The translations under genes were made by a program, and so were the position numbers. A model generated the notes under the pieces. It had not been told where the DNA came from, did no database searches, and saw only the letters and a list, made by a program, of their open reading frames with translations. From the NCBI GenBank assembly GCA_037349105.1, contig JAYJMM010000039.1, positions 3,957,001 to 4,021,000 of the forward strand: a stretch of DNA of 64,000 nucleotides, read 5' to 3'. Numbering within the stretch: the first letter of the stretch is position 1; every line of letters starts with the position of its first letter. Of the stretch, positions 12,101 to 21,956 are shown in pieces. The DNA is from Limnomonas spitsbergensis (Eukaryota; Chlorophyta; Chlorophyceae; Chlamydomonadales).

Positions 12101-13605
12101 TTGCTTTGAATGGGAGTTGGGCTCTCCCGCCCAGTCTGTTTTGCCTCAAACGGAAGGTTGACTTGACCACAAGTACTTTGCCGCCGCCTCATCTCTTCTG
12201 TCATCTTGGTTTGAACGGAGGGTGGGTTCCCACTTACTTCAATTTAGGACTGTAAGGCCATCTGACCTCTTTGCTTGCCTTGGTATGAAAGTATGAACAG
12301 AAGGTCAGATGCCCCTCTCCCCACACTGTTTTGTGGAGGAGAGGTTCAGCCGCAATTCAGCCAAGTCAACGGCTCAAGGCTGGGGTTGCTGGGTACATTG
12401 AGCCCTGTTGCTGGGCCACCGGCTGCAGGCCAACCAAGACTTGGTCCCCATCAGTCCAATCGTGGATGCCCAGCGGCCTGCCAAAAGTGGTGTGGTGTGG
12501 TGTGCATACAGCTAAGCTATGTCAACTATAATCAAACGCTGTGCAGCACCAAACGGTTGTTCGGCTCGCACTGCTTCCCTGGCCCATGCTGAACTGTTAT
12601 TTTGACCCTCCAGCACAGCTGCTTGGGCCACCGGCCGTGGGCCGGTCAAGGTTTAATCCTCATTATAACTTGAGGGTGACAACAACTTCCAATGCAAACG
12701 ACGCAAAGGGACATCATTGGGTGCTTGGGGCAGAGGCTCAGGCCCCAGGTCCTCATATATGATATTGACATACCAAGTAAGTGTATGAATTGTGCAACTT
12801 TGCAGGCCCCAACTCCTCACATGAAGGTTATACAGCCTAGTAGGGCATCACGGTTGCCCATTACCCCGTTTGGGTACTAAATGAACCAGGGAGGACGGAA
12901 AGCCAGCGACCCCCCTGGGCAAGCAGCCCATAATCACAAGTCAGTGGCGTGGGAATGAAACCCAGAGGGGGGGAAATTAGCCCCAATCATAGAACGCGAC
13001 TCAGAAATACCGAGGTTTGAATTATGCAGTGCGTGAGGAGGGGCGAGTGGGTAGGTGGGTGAGAGGGCGGGGGGGCACTCGTCATGGTCGTCAGTCAGCC
13101 ACTGCAGCCAGATGAAACTTCAGATTGAGGGTTAAGGCCTCAGGGCTCCCAGTGCAGGATGGTAAAGGCCTCACATCCCTTGAATACATGAGGCAGAAGA
13201 CAGCAGGTGACGGGGAAAGTAGGAAAAACTAAGCCCCAGCAGGCACCTGGACCTGCTGGCCGAAGAGATTGCTACAACTCACCGCACCGGTTGGAGATAA
13301 AGTGTACCTGGAGCACTAAATGAAATAAACACGAAAGTGGTTTGAGTCGCCCCACGCTCCCATTGGGATTCTTAGCTTGTCAAATGTCTCTCATAACATA
13401 AAAATGAAAGAAGGAACACTAACTAGAAGATTGATGGGGGGATTTCTGATGAAAAAATGTGCTGCTGGTGTCGTGTTGGTACTGCAGGTACAACCGGCTG
13501 TATACCGTCACGGGCCAGTGCCTGGAGCGGGATCTCCCCAAGTACGACAAATTGTTGAAGTCGATGGTTTACTCCCTGACAGCCGAGTTTATGCCCAGCG
13601 CTTGA
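1877..13605 (+). CDS. PsbP-domain thylakoid lumen protein (PPD/PsbP-like), spliced
   Basis: Multi-exon gene for a lumenal PsbP-family protein, a family of photosystem assembly/oxygen-evolution factors. Proposed exons: 1877-1975 (transit peptide, least certain), 2179 or 2186-2267, 2965-3001, 5081-5154, 9861-9992, 10993-11066, 11601-11722, 13488-13605. From the second exon on, all junctions agree in phase. If exon 2 starts at 2186 the product is about 245 residues, normal for the family. Exon 2 encodes SRRELMLGG, a hydrophobic stretch and ASPAYA, a Tat-like lumen targeting signal with a cleavage site. The mature part reads FVYEDPVDKF, LTVPAGWV, then RRTIAFFPDD, EFTKLSSFG, YNVEYTI and finally NGRYNRLYTVTGQC, the usual order of PsbP-domain blocks. 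The intron after 11066 has a GC donor. Four introns hold large arrays derived from neighbouring exon ends. The family call is strong; which PPD subgroup is not settled. Confidence 0.85.
1990..2130 (+). repeat. Dispersed CAGCTACA/GGCCACCGGCC element, copy
   Basis: One member of a dispersed family of about 130-170 bases. A member starts with one or two TTCAGCTACA words, continues with a GCAGGGCTGGTGCA-like part, then GGGCCACCGGCC, then a stretch like AAGCTTTGGCCCCCAT, and ends in GTGGTGCGGC-type sequence. This copy lies in the first intron of the PsbP-type gene. Order and spacing of the blocks match the other copies in the window. Confidence 0.7.
3055..4335 (+). repeat. 68-bp minisatellite, about 19 copies, from exon-donor junction
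   Basis: Tandem array with a period of 68 bases measured between successive GGGCATGAGG words. Each unit contains GTGGACAAGTGAGTG. The real exon just upstream ends in GTGGACAA followed by the donor GTAAGTGG, so the unit looks like an amplified exon end plus donor. The sequence just before the array (GGGGAGCAGGGTAGTG) reappears at its end near 4350. The long minus-strand ORFs over this interval are only the repeat read through, because 68 is not a multiple of 3 and several frames stay open. Confidence 0.95.
4840..5076 (+). repeat. Degenerate tandem copies of acceptor and start of the exon at 5081
   Basis: Two decayed copies precede the real exon. Each has the words TGTAGCTGAAGTGTAG and CCTGAAGTAAAC, then a GACTTGCAGGTT-like acceptor followed by GATTCCTGCC-type sequence resembling the start of the exon at 5081 (GTTCAAGCTGACGGTTCCTG). 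Only the last copy keeps a reading frame that continues from the upstream exon. Confidence 0.75.
5335..7110 (+). repeat. 46-48 bp minisatellite, about 37 copies, from exon 5081-5154
   Basis: Very homogeneous array; units differ mainly by GTGACGG versus GTGAAGG and by the number of Gs. A unit reads GTGAAGGCGCTTTCCTGGAG, CAATGACCCTATGGGGGTCA, then a G run. The upstream exon ends GTGAAGGCGC, GATCCCCGGGGCAATCGCC, GGACCGTCAG followed by GTGGGA, which aligns over its whole length with the unit. The final unit, near 7082-7115, reverts to CATACCGTCAGGTGGGGG, closer to the true exon end. The array is inside one intron; ORFs across it are artefacts. Confidence 0.95.
7457..7505 (+). pseudogene. Pseudo-exon: decayed copy of exon 9861-9992 start
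   Basis: This stretch reads CITIASFPDNLMVN in one frame. It corresponds base by base to the start of the real exon at 9861, which reads RRTIAFFPDDPAVND. It is followed at once by the triplet-rich array, so the array is bracketed by a decayed and an intact copy of the same exon start. Confidence 0.75.
7506..9840 (+). repeat. 2.3-kb GCTGCTGATCCT-type compound triplet array
   Basis: A long array of CTG/GAT/CCT triplets, mostly units of 12 or 15 bases such as GCTGCTGATCCT, with many single-base variants (GTTGCTGATCCT, GATGCTGATCTT). Because the units are multiples of three, all three frames stay open for hundreds of codons on both strands, giving apparent poly-Ala-Asp-Pro, poly-Leu-Ile and poly-Ser-Arg-Ile proteins. 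None has a plausible start or function. The array ends within 30 bases of the acceptor of the exon at 9861. Confidence 0.95.
10030..10325 (+). repeat. Three decayed copies of the 3' end of exon 9861-9992
   Basis: The exon ends in GAGTTCACCAAGCTTAGC, TCCTTTGGCAACATCGAC, TCCTTCGCAG and a donor. Similar segments recur at about 10050-10110 (GAGTTCACCAAGCCGAGT and GCAAGATCGAC), 10160-10210 (GAGTTCATCAAGCTGAGT) and 10280-10320 (TCCTTCAGCAAAACCAAC). They become less similar with distance from the exon. Confidence 0.8.
10740..10950 (+). repeat. Dispersed repeat, copy 1 of 3
   Basis: Contains AACTCCTAATTTCTGACTGA, AAACTGGCGTTGACA, and later TGTGGGAAGGTAGTGCAA. Related sequence, in the same order, occurs at about 34500-34615 and 58270-58490. 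No coding potential is evident. It may be a short non-autonomous element. Confidence 0.55.
11085..11345 (+). repeat. Decayed copies of the end of exon 10993-11066
   Basis: The exon ends CCTGACGTCATACAG followed by GCAGGTTG. Similar pieces occur at about 11226-11245 (GCCATACCGGCAGGTTG) and 11323-11345 (GACGCCATACCTGCATGTTG), with further weak matches to GGTTGCCTGGGAAGAAAAGG near 11107. The pattern is again tandem copies of an exon-donor junction. Confidence 0.65.
11723..12235 (+). repeat. About ten decayed copies of the end of exon 11601-11722
   Basis: The exon ends with a segment like TCAAACGGAAG followed by GTGGGTAC. Variants such as TCAAATGGAAGGTTGG, CAATTTCGAAGGTGGGC, ATCAATTGGAGGTTGGGTAC, CAAACGGAAGGTTG and TTTGAACGGAGGGTGGGTTCC recur every 30 to 60 bases up to about 12235. 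The last copy even includes the preceding CATCTCTTCTGTCATCTTGG, matching the exon further upstream. Confidence 0.8.
12350..12515 (+). repeat. Dispersed CAGCTACA/GGCCACCGGCC element, copy
   Basis: Shows the family order: CAATTCAGCCAAG at the start, then GGGCCACCGGCTGCAGGC, CAAGACTTGGTCCCCATC and AAAGTGGTGTGGTGTGG at the end. A partial second copy follows at 12560-12660 with GGGCCACCGGCCGTGGGCC. Both are in the last intron of the PsbP-type gene. Confidence 0.7.
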
Positions 13606-13890
13606 AAACCAAGTAGTTGCTACATTTGCCGAATGCTTTAGAAATACACTTTTGCTAGCCTGCTGTTTCTCAACTCTTTAAAATGTTGATTCCCTCTTAG
13701 GGACCACCCTCGGACAACTTGATTGCCTCAATTGCTTTGTATACCATCCTGGTCGTGGCTGAGGACTGCACTGACCGAATCACCGTTCACAAATCTTGAG
13801 TCAGTCGTTATGACATCATGCTACGGAGTAATGAGACCTTCAAATTGAGAGCTTGGGTACCGGTATGTCAATCATATCACACCTAGAAGG
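13545..13890 (+). repeat. Segmental duplication, source copy (3' end of PsbP-type gene)
   Basis: From within the last exon through about 280 bases of 3' flank, this segment recurs inverted at 40393-40757 with only scattered differences. It starts at AAATTGTTGAAGTCGATGG and ends at CACACCTAGAAGGAGAAT. It includes the stop codon and the probable 3' UTR. Confidence 0.85.
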
Positions 13891-15499
13891 AGAATGTAAC
13901 CATGATTTGAGTGACATGACACATTTTGTACCTGCACAAACAAGCTCGGCGAAGTGGCCGCTTGACTATCTGGTTCGAACAAAAAGGAAACTAATGGCAA
14001 GAGGAAAGAAAGAGAGGAGGACAAAAGAGAAAGTGAACACCCCCCTTCATTAGGAAATGCAGTCCAAAAATTTCCCACCCCATTTAGACTTCAGAGTCTA
14101 GCCTGAGACAAGCCAAATACTCGGTTCTAAAGAAGGGGGGAAATATTGCTGAGCGGGCCAGGTAGCTCTCACTCCTGGCCAGAGCACCGAAGCCGCCCTC
14201 CTGAACACTTCTCCCCAACGCTCCCACCAGCATCGCTGGGGGGATCCCAGGCATCGGCCAGCGCTACTACCCAGCAAGTAATGCCACTTGCCACCTTTAT
14301 CCGCCAGGCGGCGTGTGGTGCGGCCATGCACCTCCTCCTGCACCGCTTCTGGCATGCCAAGACGCTCCAGATGGTACAAGATGCGTCTGAGCGGTCTGAC
14401 TCCATAGAAAGCTGCCACACGAACACGACCAAAGACGGAGAGGCAAGGGCGCGAGATGCGCTCATATCAGGCCCGGCCTTAAGCCGTGCCAGGATCTGCT
14501 CCTATGCCTCTGGGCCCAGTGAGGCTTGTTGCTGAATGGAATCACAAGCGAAGCCTGGTTCCTGCCTTGATCCAGCTCCCGTGGCTTCCCCTGGTACGAC
14601 ACTCAGTTTTCTCTGGTAAAGACGTGTCATTGTCATGGGGGGTGTCAGTAAACCAACCGGGATTCACTCGGGAAACCAGTTTCCCATAGGTTTTACGATG
14701 ATTTCGTACTGAGCTCTGCATTTGCTAGGTCCGCACCACAATTAAACTGATGCTTGCGTTATATGTTACTTGCGTGTTGCATAAACGATAGACACTGGCG
14801 GAACTGCATGGGAATGTGTGTTGCATGTTACCCTTCATGCACTGCATAAGATTTTATTTTAGTACTTTAGGCTGTGATCTTGAATGGTGGCGTTTTATGG
14901 TGAATGCCGTTGCTCGCAGACTCCCGCGTGGTGCGAGGGCATACATGCTGCCATGGCTGCCGCATTCCTTGCTGACAACCCGGCACGGGTCCCCTGATCG
15001 AGAAGGCGCCCTACAAGGACATTTACACGACAGCAACCAAGATCGCTAAAGGCGAGAAGGGACAAGCGTAAGTTGTTGGTGCATGTATCATGGCTGCATG
15101 GTGGTGCATGTATCATGGCTGCACATATACTGGTGCAAGTATCATGGCTGCATGCTAGTTGCTCATCATTTTTATATATGTCCCCCATGCCATCACTTGG
15201 TAACATTTTTTCGTGTCCACAAATTACAGCAACGCATTGACATGGTGCTGATAGTGCTGGTCGTCTGCTGTTTTATGTTTGCTGGCCCCGAGGAGCAGTT
15301 TGGGAAGCCGCGACCTAGTTCCCGGTTGAGCAAAGCGGTTGCCTCCAACCGACATCAAATTTTCGCACTCTGGCTTCGGAGTTCGGCCTCGCAGCGAGTC
15401 CTGCGCAAGCCGATGGGTTCGCGCGTCACCGAGGTTTAGCGCGTGTAGATAGCGGTGTACATGCAAGTCACACCTGTCAAACCCAGAGGTGTAATGTCA
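13891..15499. other. Intergenic stretch with unassigned fragments
   Basis: No complete gene is visible. At 14898-15069 an exon-like segment has an acceptor-like TTGCTCGCAG and a GTAAGT donor. It reads AAMAAAFLADNPAR and then, after a one-base frame change, PLIEKAPYKDIYTTATKIA, so it may be a broken exon. At 15239 an ORF opens with a hydrophobic leader (MVLIVLVVCCFMFAGPEE), and the leader is also present inverted near 38590. ORFs at 14100-14540 on both strands have no recognisable family. A TATCATGGCTGCA-type 23-base unit is repeated three times near 15085-15155. Confidence 0.4.
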
Positions 15500-17310
15500 G
15501 CAACCTGTCAATCTCACCCGACGCGCACTCCTGACGTGTCCCCTGAGCCCTCTGCTGGCTTTAGCCTATACAGTGACCTGCCGGCCATGCTCGCAGCCAA
15601 GTGACCGGCAGAGGGAATTGAGCTGCAGGCGGGGCGACGGCTACGCTGTCTGCTGTATGCGGACGACCTCTCCCTGCTAGCCCGCACCCAGCAGGGCTGC
15701 AACGCATGCTTGATGCCATGCATGAGTATGCGTCACATAAACAGCTTCAGGTCAATGTCAGTAAGACAGAGGTCATGGAGTTTGGCAGCCGCTTAGCAGC
15801 GCAGCACCGACAGCCAGCCCATGTGTGCGAATACGGCCCTGACCGTGCCGTGTTGAAGTGTGTCCAAGAATTCAAGGTTTTGGGCATCATACAGCACGAA
15901 AGTGGCGGCCTGAAGAGGGCCATGGAGGGTAGACAGGCGCCTGTAGCTGCTGCGCTGCACCGCGTTCGCCGCATGGCAGCCAAGGTGGGCCTAAGGCGCC
16001 ATCTTCCAACCCGCATCAGGTTGGCAGCTGTGTACGTGGCGCCTGCGGCCAACTACGGCGACGTGGTGTAAGCCACCAGCCACCTTCGGCCGCGGATATG
16101 CCTCTCCAGCAAACTGCAGTCCAGCTTGCTTCAGCACCTACGCCAGGCTGCGGGGCTACGTGCATCAGCCGCCTGTTAGGGAGTCCTGAGAGAGCTGCAG
16201 CTCCAGCCACTGCAGCGAGACTGGTGGACCCATATCGTCCGCTTCTACAATGCAGCGGTGGCACCGGCGGCACAGCAATACAGCCCTCTCATGGCTCAAG
16301 CCATGGCAGTAGATATGCAGCTTGCAGTCAGCCAGGGCACTGACGGCCGCACCTGGTGCTCTGATCTGTTGGGTGCATCAGAGGAGCTGGAGCGGGGGGC
16401 AGCCACCCCCACCTTGCGCGAGGCAGCAGCTGCCCTGCAGCGCCTACCCGTCACAGAGGTGTTGGCACTCGTTGATGCAGCCTACGAGCAGGCACAGCTG
16501 GATGCAAGCGGCGGTTGGGACCCCAGGGACCTTACCACCGAGCACAGATCTACGATGACCTACCGCGCCTGGTTCCAGTCCACGGCGGGTGCCGTGCTGG
16601 CGCAATCCAGGAGCCGCATTAGCCAGAGGGAGTGTGCTTGTGTGCGCACCAATTTGCGACTGCGGCTCGGCGCGATCAGCAATGCTGATACCAGAGGATG
16701 GCGCAACGGTCAGCGGCGAGAGGCACGCTGCTGCCAGCGGTGTTGGGCACGGGGGGCCAGCGAGCAGGTGGAGGATGCGCTACATGTATGCTTCCAGTGC
16801 CCTAGTGTCAGGGAGCAGTTACGGGAGCGGGGGTGGGCAGGTCCTCCGGGCGCTGCCACTAACTTCCACCAGTTGTACCAGGCTGAGCATGGGTGGGACG
16901 CACTTGCTTTTGTGGACTGTGCTGTGGGCATCGTTGAGGACTAGTCTCCAGGGTTTCTGAGGCCGATGTCGTTGGCTTTTCCGGCCTTCTCTTTCGGTCA
17001 TTTTTTGTTGTTGTTGTTGTTTGCCCCCTTTTTTCGTTTCTTCTCTTCTCCCTTCTGATCAGTGGGGCGCCCTCGCGGCCAAGCAGGGGTGGGATACGCT
17101 TGCTTTCCTGGACTTTTCTTTTCTTAGAGGCTTTGTTGAGGGCTAGTCTCTAGTGGAACTCAGGTGTTCGACTTGGCCTCCTCTGCCTTCCCGGCCTCTC
17201 CTTTTGTTCCTTTCTCCCTCTCTTCCTTTTAGTTCCTTCTTTACTTCCTTCTGAACAGTTGGGCGCCCACGCGGCCGAGCTTTGAGCTGGCCCAGAGGTG
17301 TAACGTTATT
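15500..17310 (+). mobile_element. Non-LTR (LINE) retrotransposon, 5'-truncated and decayed
   Basis: The element keeps the last part of a reverse transcriptase ORF and its 3' UTR. Two RT blocks can be seen: CPLSPLL followed by LYSDLP near 15535-15580, then LLYADDLSLLA near 15650-15680. Downstream is a long C-terminal region ending at 16944 and a pyrimidine-rich 3' UTR with GTT repeats. Near 17260-17310 comes an end module with GGGCGCCCACGCGGCCGAGC and CCCAGAGGTGTAACGTTATT. Similar end modules at 20450, 37060 and 47970 show this is a family. No poly(A) tail is seen. The 5' end, including any endonuclease domain, is missing. Confidence 0.85.
15535..16944 (+). pseudogene. LINE reverse transcriptase, C-terminal part, frameshifted
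   Basis: Remains of an RT ORF. The catalytic YADD motif is intact, but the frame is interrupted by a probable one-base loss between CPLSPLL and the following FSLYSDLP, by an in-frame TGA soon after (near 15601), and by another one-base change just after LLARTQQG (about 15695). Downstream the frame runs through NVSKTEVMEFG and FKVLGI, typical of the palm/thumb side of LINE RTs, and stops near 16070. A further shift leads into the open frame 16258-16944, which carries a C-x2-C...H-x4-C-type cysteine/histidine cluster (CCQRCWARG ... HVCFQCPS) like the C-terminal zinc-binding end of LINE ORFs. It cannot make an active enzyme. Confidence 0.85.
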
Positions 17311-20215
17311 GACAGGTTTAGGAGAAGATTTTTTGGGGAATTCTTTAATCGGGAAATAAACTTGGTTAGGCCTTCACGGACTGTTGAAGGCATAGGATTG
17401 GTTGCACCATACAGGCATACACTTTGGGTGTTTCAGCTACATCAAGACTTCCGGCCGTCAAAGCCTGGTGCAGCAAGCCATGTTGCTTGGGCCCAACATG
17501 CGAAAATTTACACAGAGCTTCGTTTTCAATTTAACCTCACTCTCCATACTTTTGTAGTGGACGAGGATTCGGCCCTGGAACGGCACACAAATGGAGTGTG
17601 GGGGCAAGCTAAATGCAGAGATTTCAGCATCTGCATTTGGAAGAAATGGGTTTATTGATCTTCCAGTGAGCTGTAAGATGAAACGGAGTTCATCTCAAAA
17701 CTCTGCTTAATATTCCGTCTCCCTCAAAATTTACTAGGCGGTGCTCAATTGAACTCTCTTGCCCCCGCGTAATGTTTATGAGACTGGGGTTTATCTTCTG
17801 CATCGGCGGCCATTCCTATGCCAGTTGTGTGTTGGATGCTTGCCCATGGGGGCCACTGGCACTTATCCTCTGTCCTGGCGTATGAAGTGCTTGTACCGGT
17901 CATTTTATGGTGAGTGCACGGTAGTTGACTCAAGTAAAATCCCCATCGGAAGTCCTCTCCGTCCCCATGAACCTGCTTTAGGTTTGTCTGCACCATATCA
18001 AGTAAATGAATTCATGTGGTTTTCCTTGCTGCACGCCTCAGTCACTCAGCTCGTGCGTGTCAAAAATCAGCATCACCCAGCCCTTCTTCTGGCAGGGGCA
18101 GGGATTTTGGGCAAGTCTCGGAACCTTGCATAAACATACTTAGCAAGGCCCAAAAGTGTAGCGTCATTACCGGAAATCCCTAGCAAAGAGGACAATGTAT
18201 GAATCCACCACGATTGAGCACTCCTAGGGCTGGGAAATATTTGTTTGGGGTGTGAACCTCATGGTAGAAACCAAAGGAAGGAAATAGTTTAGAAGGAGGA
18301 CAACTTGGTTTGGATTGGTTACAAAAGCGGCGTCTTGTTAGCTAGCTTGGTTGGAAACAATTAAAAGCGACATCTCATTTGTGTTGTCGCCGTAAAATGG
18401 CAGGGTGTGCCGACAAAGCGGTTGCCACATGGTCTGGGAAGCCAAGGGAAGTGGGCAACGGCCCCGAATTTTAGGACCTCGACCCAGGCCTCGTCGGTCA
18501 ATCAGGTGGGGTCCGTGTTATGTCCCATGGCCATATCCATATGTACGAGCTTCAGAGCCCGTGTTCTGTGGACGTGTCGCACACCATCGCTGCCCCGCCA
18601 CAAACCTCCTTGGGCGAGTGCTATATGTCATGCTCATGCTTGGGCCCCCCGCAGCTGAGGCTGCGCACGATCGTTTTCGGCTGGGGGTCCATCTTTGGCC
18701 AACCAGCAGCCGCCAAAGGCTCCCGATCCGGCAGCCGAGAGCGGTCAGCTCGCAGCATGCAGTTAAGAGGGGCCAAAGTGGCCCCCTGCCTCCCCATCGT
18801 ATCCAGCTCCCTCTGTCCTCTCTCCCATAGCTCCCTCTCAGGAAACGAGCATCTATCCCAGATAAGAGATACCGTAAGAATGAAAACAAATTGACAGAAA
18901 ACAATGTGGGTGACAGAGTGTGATAGCAGTCTGAGTGCAAATTAAAAACTCTTGAGATACCGGGATTTTTATGTGAACTAAAGCTGTGTCAATTGCTGTG
19001 TCTAGCACTAGCTGACTGTTATGAAAAATCTTGTACTCCATCCTATTCCAATTTGCAATGTTGTCCCTGAAGTAGCGGCGGCAAGAGCGGCGGCATCAAA
19101 GTTGGGACATCCTTCATGTGAACGGGTGGTAGCTTCCGCACTATCCCCTGCCGGGCGTAGAATACTGTGCCTCCTTGTGTGAGGTAATAGCTTGCGTCTG
19201 CAACAGAGAGGGAGGAGGAGGCAGCAAGGGTCGTTAGGTCCTGAAGGAGGGAGGGGGCTCCATGCAGAATGAGTAACGGTAAGCAGTGAGCATGTCTTCA
19301 TTACCACAATTCCTCATCAATGCCATGTTAAGAGCTGAAAGTGGGACCCATATTTGATTTGCTCTTTTGCAAACAAGGTAATCATTACGTAACGGTATAC
19401 CGAACTGGAGATAAAATTTCTTTAAGATGAAGCGAAGATGCAAGTGACCTACAATTTCATCAAGCACACATGCGTTCTCTTGCATGAGGCATGAACGCTG
19501 CATGGATATGTCATGCCACTAGTTCGCATAGTCAGGGACCTGTCTACAACGTGTTCGCCCGTGTCAGCGATGCCCGCAGTGCTGTGTGAGCTGAGTACTG
19601 GCAGTGGGAGGATGCGCAAGGGAGGACCTGGCAATGTCGCAGCCTAGCAGCCTGCCCCAATTAGGGAATTGTAAGGACTTGTAGTCAAGTTATAGTGCTG
19701 TGTGCTTGGTGCCCTCTAAGAACCCTCTCAAAAACTATGGGCAAATGGCTTGACAGCTTTGGAACATGGAGCTAGCTGGCCGTTGCATCCGCCTTGCATG
19801 GGCCCGCGAGGGCCATATTTGAAAAGCCCGACCACACACAACAAACTTGTGCCAAGAAATATTCAACCCCAAATCCATATGCTGGCGAGTGGCATGAAGC
19901 CAAGCTGTTAGGTTATCATGAATAAAAGCAAGAACTCAGAAAACATAGTACGCAGAAAGTCGACACCCCAACATCACCAGCCACCCATCCATGCTAGCCC
20001 CGATGGCAGGTGGCTGCCCACCAGTTCATATCTAAAACTTGATATGTCTCTAGCATGAAGCTGGACAGCAGGGGTGAAGGCCCAATAGGTCTTAAGACTG
20101 CTAAACCAGCCATGAAGAAACTGTTACTAACGTTCGGGTTCATTTTGCTCACCCCTAGCGCCAAACCAAGCCTCGCACCCTTTCTGCCCCAAGTCCTCTT
20201 TACATAGCAACATGT
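17311..20215. other. Intergenic stretch, no supported gene
   Basis: Contains a partial dispersed CAGCTACA-family copy at about 17435-17500. A possible old LINE end is at 18145-18170 (GGCCCAAAAGTGTAGCGTCATTA resembles the LINE end). ORFs on both strands in 18400-18940 have no family pattern. On the minus strand, 19234-19503 is open for 89 codons and reads protein-like (for example NDYLVCKRANQIWVPLSALN), but I do not recognise it and see no splice partners. Confidence 0.4.
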
Positions 20216-20382
20216 ATGGTGCCCGACCTCTTCAGAAACGAGGGTTCAGGTCCGGGTCTGGGGTTCAGGTATTGTATGTCCACAAACCCTGGACCTGCCT
20301 ACACGGTGTTTGGCTTCTCGACCCACAATTGCTGGCTCAACAGCATCGTCCCGTACCAGGAGCCAATCGCTAACTTTGTGTT

Positions 20383-20496
20383 CTTCTCCTTCTTTCCCCC
20401 TTACCTTCAGTTTCTTTTCTTTTCTTCCAACGGGACAGTTGGGCGCCCACGCGGCCGAGCCTTTTTGAGCAGGGCCCAGAGGTGTTATGTCATTGA
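20383..20496 (+). mobile_element. Short LINE 3' tail flanked by apparent target-site duplication
   Basis: The segment has the pyrimidine-rich piece, GGGCGCCCACGCGGCCGAGC and CCCAGAGGTGTTATGTCATT of the LINE 3' end. It is bracketed by near-identical 20-base sequences: ACCAGGAGCCAATCGCTAAC at about 20356 and ACCAGGAGCCAGTCGCTAAC at about 20496. That is what a heavily 5'-truncated LINE insertion with a target-site duplication looks like. Confidence 0.75.
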
Positions 20497-21123
20497 CCAG
20501 GAGCCAGTCGCTAACTCGTTCTGCCCCCCTTAAGCAGTTAAGCTCAACCCAAGCCCTACCTTTTCGTCCCATGCAACCTTATGACTGTATGGCATCAGGC
20601 CTCTTGCCATATTTCTGATTGAGCATCATCAATTGGTCTTGGCTCATGACCAGGCTGCCTGGGACAGGGACTCAGAGGCATGGATCTGGGGCATCGGGCC
20701 AGGGCCTGGATCCGGGGCTTGGATCCGGGGAATGGATCTGGGGCCTGGAACTGGGTTGAACCCAAGTTGAATGAAATTTGCTAGGTTTGCGTAGTGGCTG
20801 GTTCCCCTGACGTACCGTAATCCTTAGGACGCTTTGTGTGCTTCCTGTTGCGTTGCGCTCCATCCTGCAGGCCTCGGCCTTCATTGATCCGTCTGTACTC
20901 CCGTTGCTTCTTTCAATCCTGACTTCTTGATGGTGTACAGTGCGTGCACAAGCGTCTTCCTTAAGACACGCCCAGGCGTTTTGACAAACAGCGCCTCAAA
21001 AACCAGCTGACGTTTACCTCTGGTACTCGTGTAAAAACCGCTGGCAACGCATGGCCTGCAATGTCGCCCGGAAGGGCTGCACACAAATTTCCTGCATGGT
21101 GAGCCGGATCGGAGCAGTATTGC

Positions 21124-21160
21124 CGTATCCGGAGCGGAGCAGCGATCCGCTCCGGATACG
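21124..21160. repeat. Perfect 15-bp inverted repeat with 7-base loop
   Basis: CGTATCCGGAGCGGA at 21124-21138 is followed after GCAGCGA by its exact reverse complement at 21146-21160. GGATCGGAGCAGTATTGCCGT just upstream and GATACGAAACAGGTTTTGCC just downstream share words with it. It would form a strong hairpin. No gene lies next to it that would make a terminator call safe. Confidence 0.8.
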
Positions 21161-21757
21161 AAACAGGTTTTGCCGTATTGTGCAACCTTGGTTTCAGCGT
21201 GCGTGATGGCCCTCAAAGCCCGCATCACAGCAATCAGCAGGAGCGAGCGATTTGGAAGTATCTGAAGATGCGAAGCAGGTTCTGAAGAAGCAAACCGTGT
21301 TCTGAACTTCTAATGGCTGATTATGTCCATGTTGCTGCTGGCTGAACCTTTGGTCTCCTGCATTTCCTTAGTTGGGGCGGGGTCCCATGAGCTTCAGCAA
21401 TACAGTATTTCTTCTTGGCTTTGGGTCTGCTATTTCCCCCTAGACTGAGACAATATGTTTAACCTGTTTACTAATTTTAATTTAATTTAAAGGGCTTTTA
21501 AACACTGAATAATTAAACAGAATCATCAGTCACCCCCTCTGACTGCGTCTTCCATGCCCTTGACGCCCCCACCATGAACGATATCGGGATCAGTGACCAT
21601 GAAAACCATACATGAAACCTCAAGCAGAAGCAGCAGGGGCAAAATAAGAATGAAAAGTCGCAAAGTCAGCCGTGATGAAGGCAGACCATGTCAGCGGAAG
21701 GTACTTTGCAGCCCATCATAGCACCCACATGCTCTTTAGTATTTGTTTAGCATTCCT

Positions 21758-21870
21758 TAGCTACAATTCAGCTGCATCCGGGTTTGGTGCAGCAAGCTCC
21801 ACTCCTTGGGCCACCGGCCGTTGCCTCGTCGAGCATTGTCCCAACCGGCCTAGTGGTGGTTCCCAAAGGC
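21758..21870 (+). repeat. Dispersed CAGCTACA/GGCCACCGGCC element, copy
   Basis: Begins TAGCTACAATTCAGCTGCAT, then GTGCAGCAAGCTCC, GGGCCACCGGCCGTTGCC and CGAGCATTGTCCC. It lies just beyond the 3' end of the minus-strand LRR gene and could contribute to its 3' UTR. Confidence 0.65.
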
Positions 21871-21956
21871 TAAATAATAAAGGTATGTTGGAGAAACAGC
21901 ATGGGACACACAACATTACTTCACTTCCAGGACGGTGCCTCCATCATGATTTTCCG

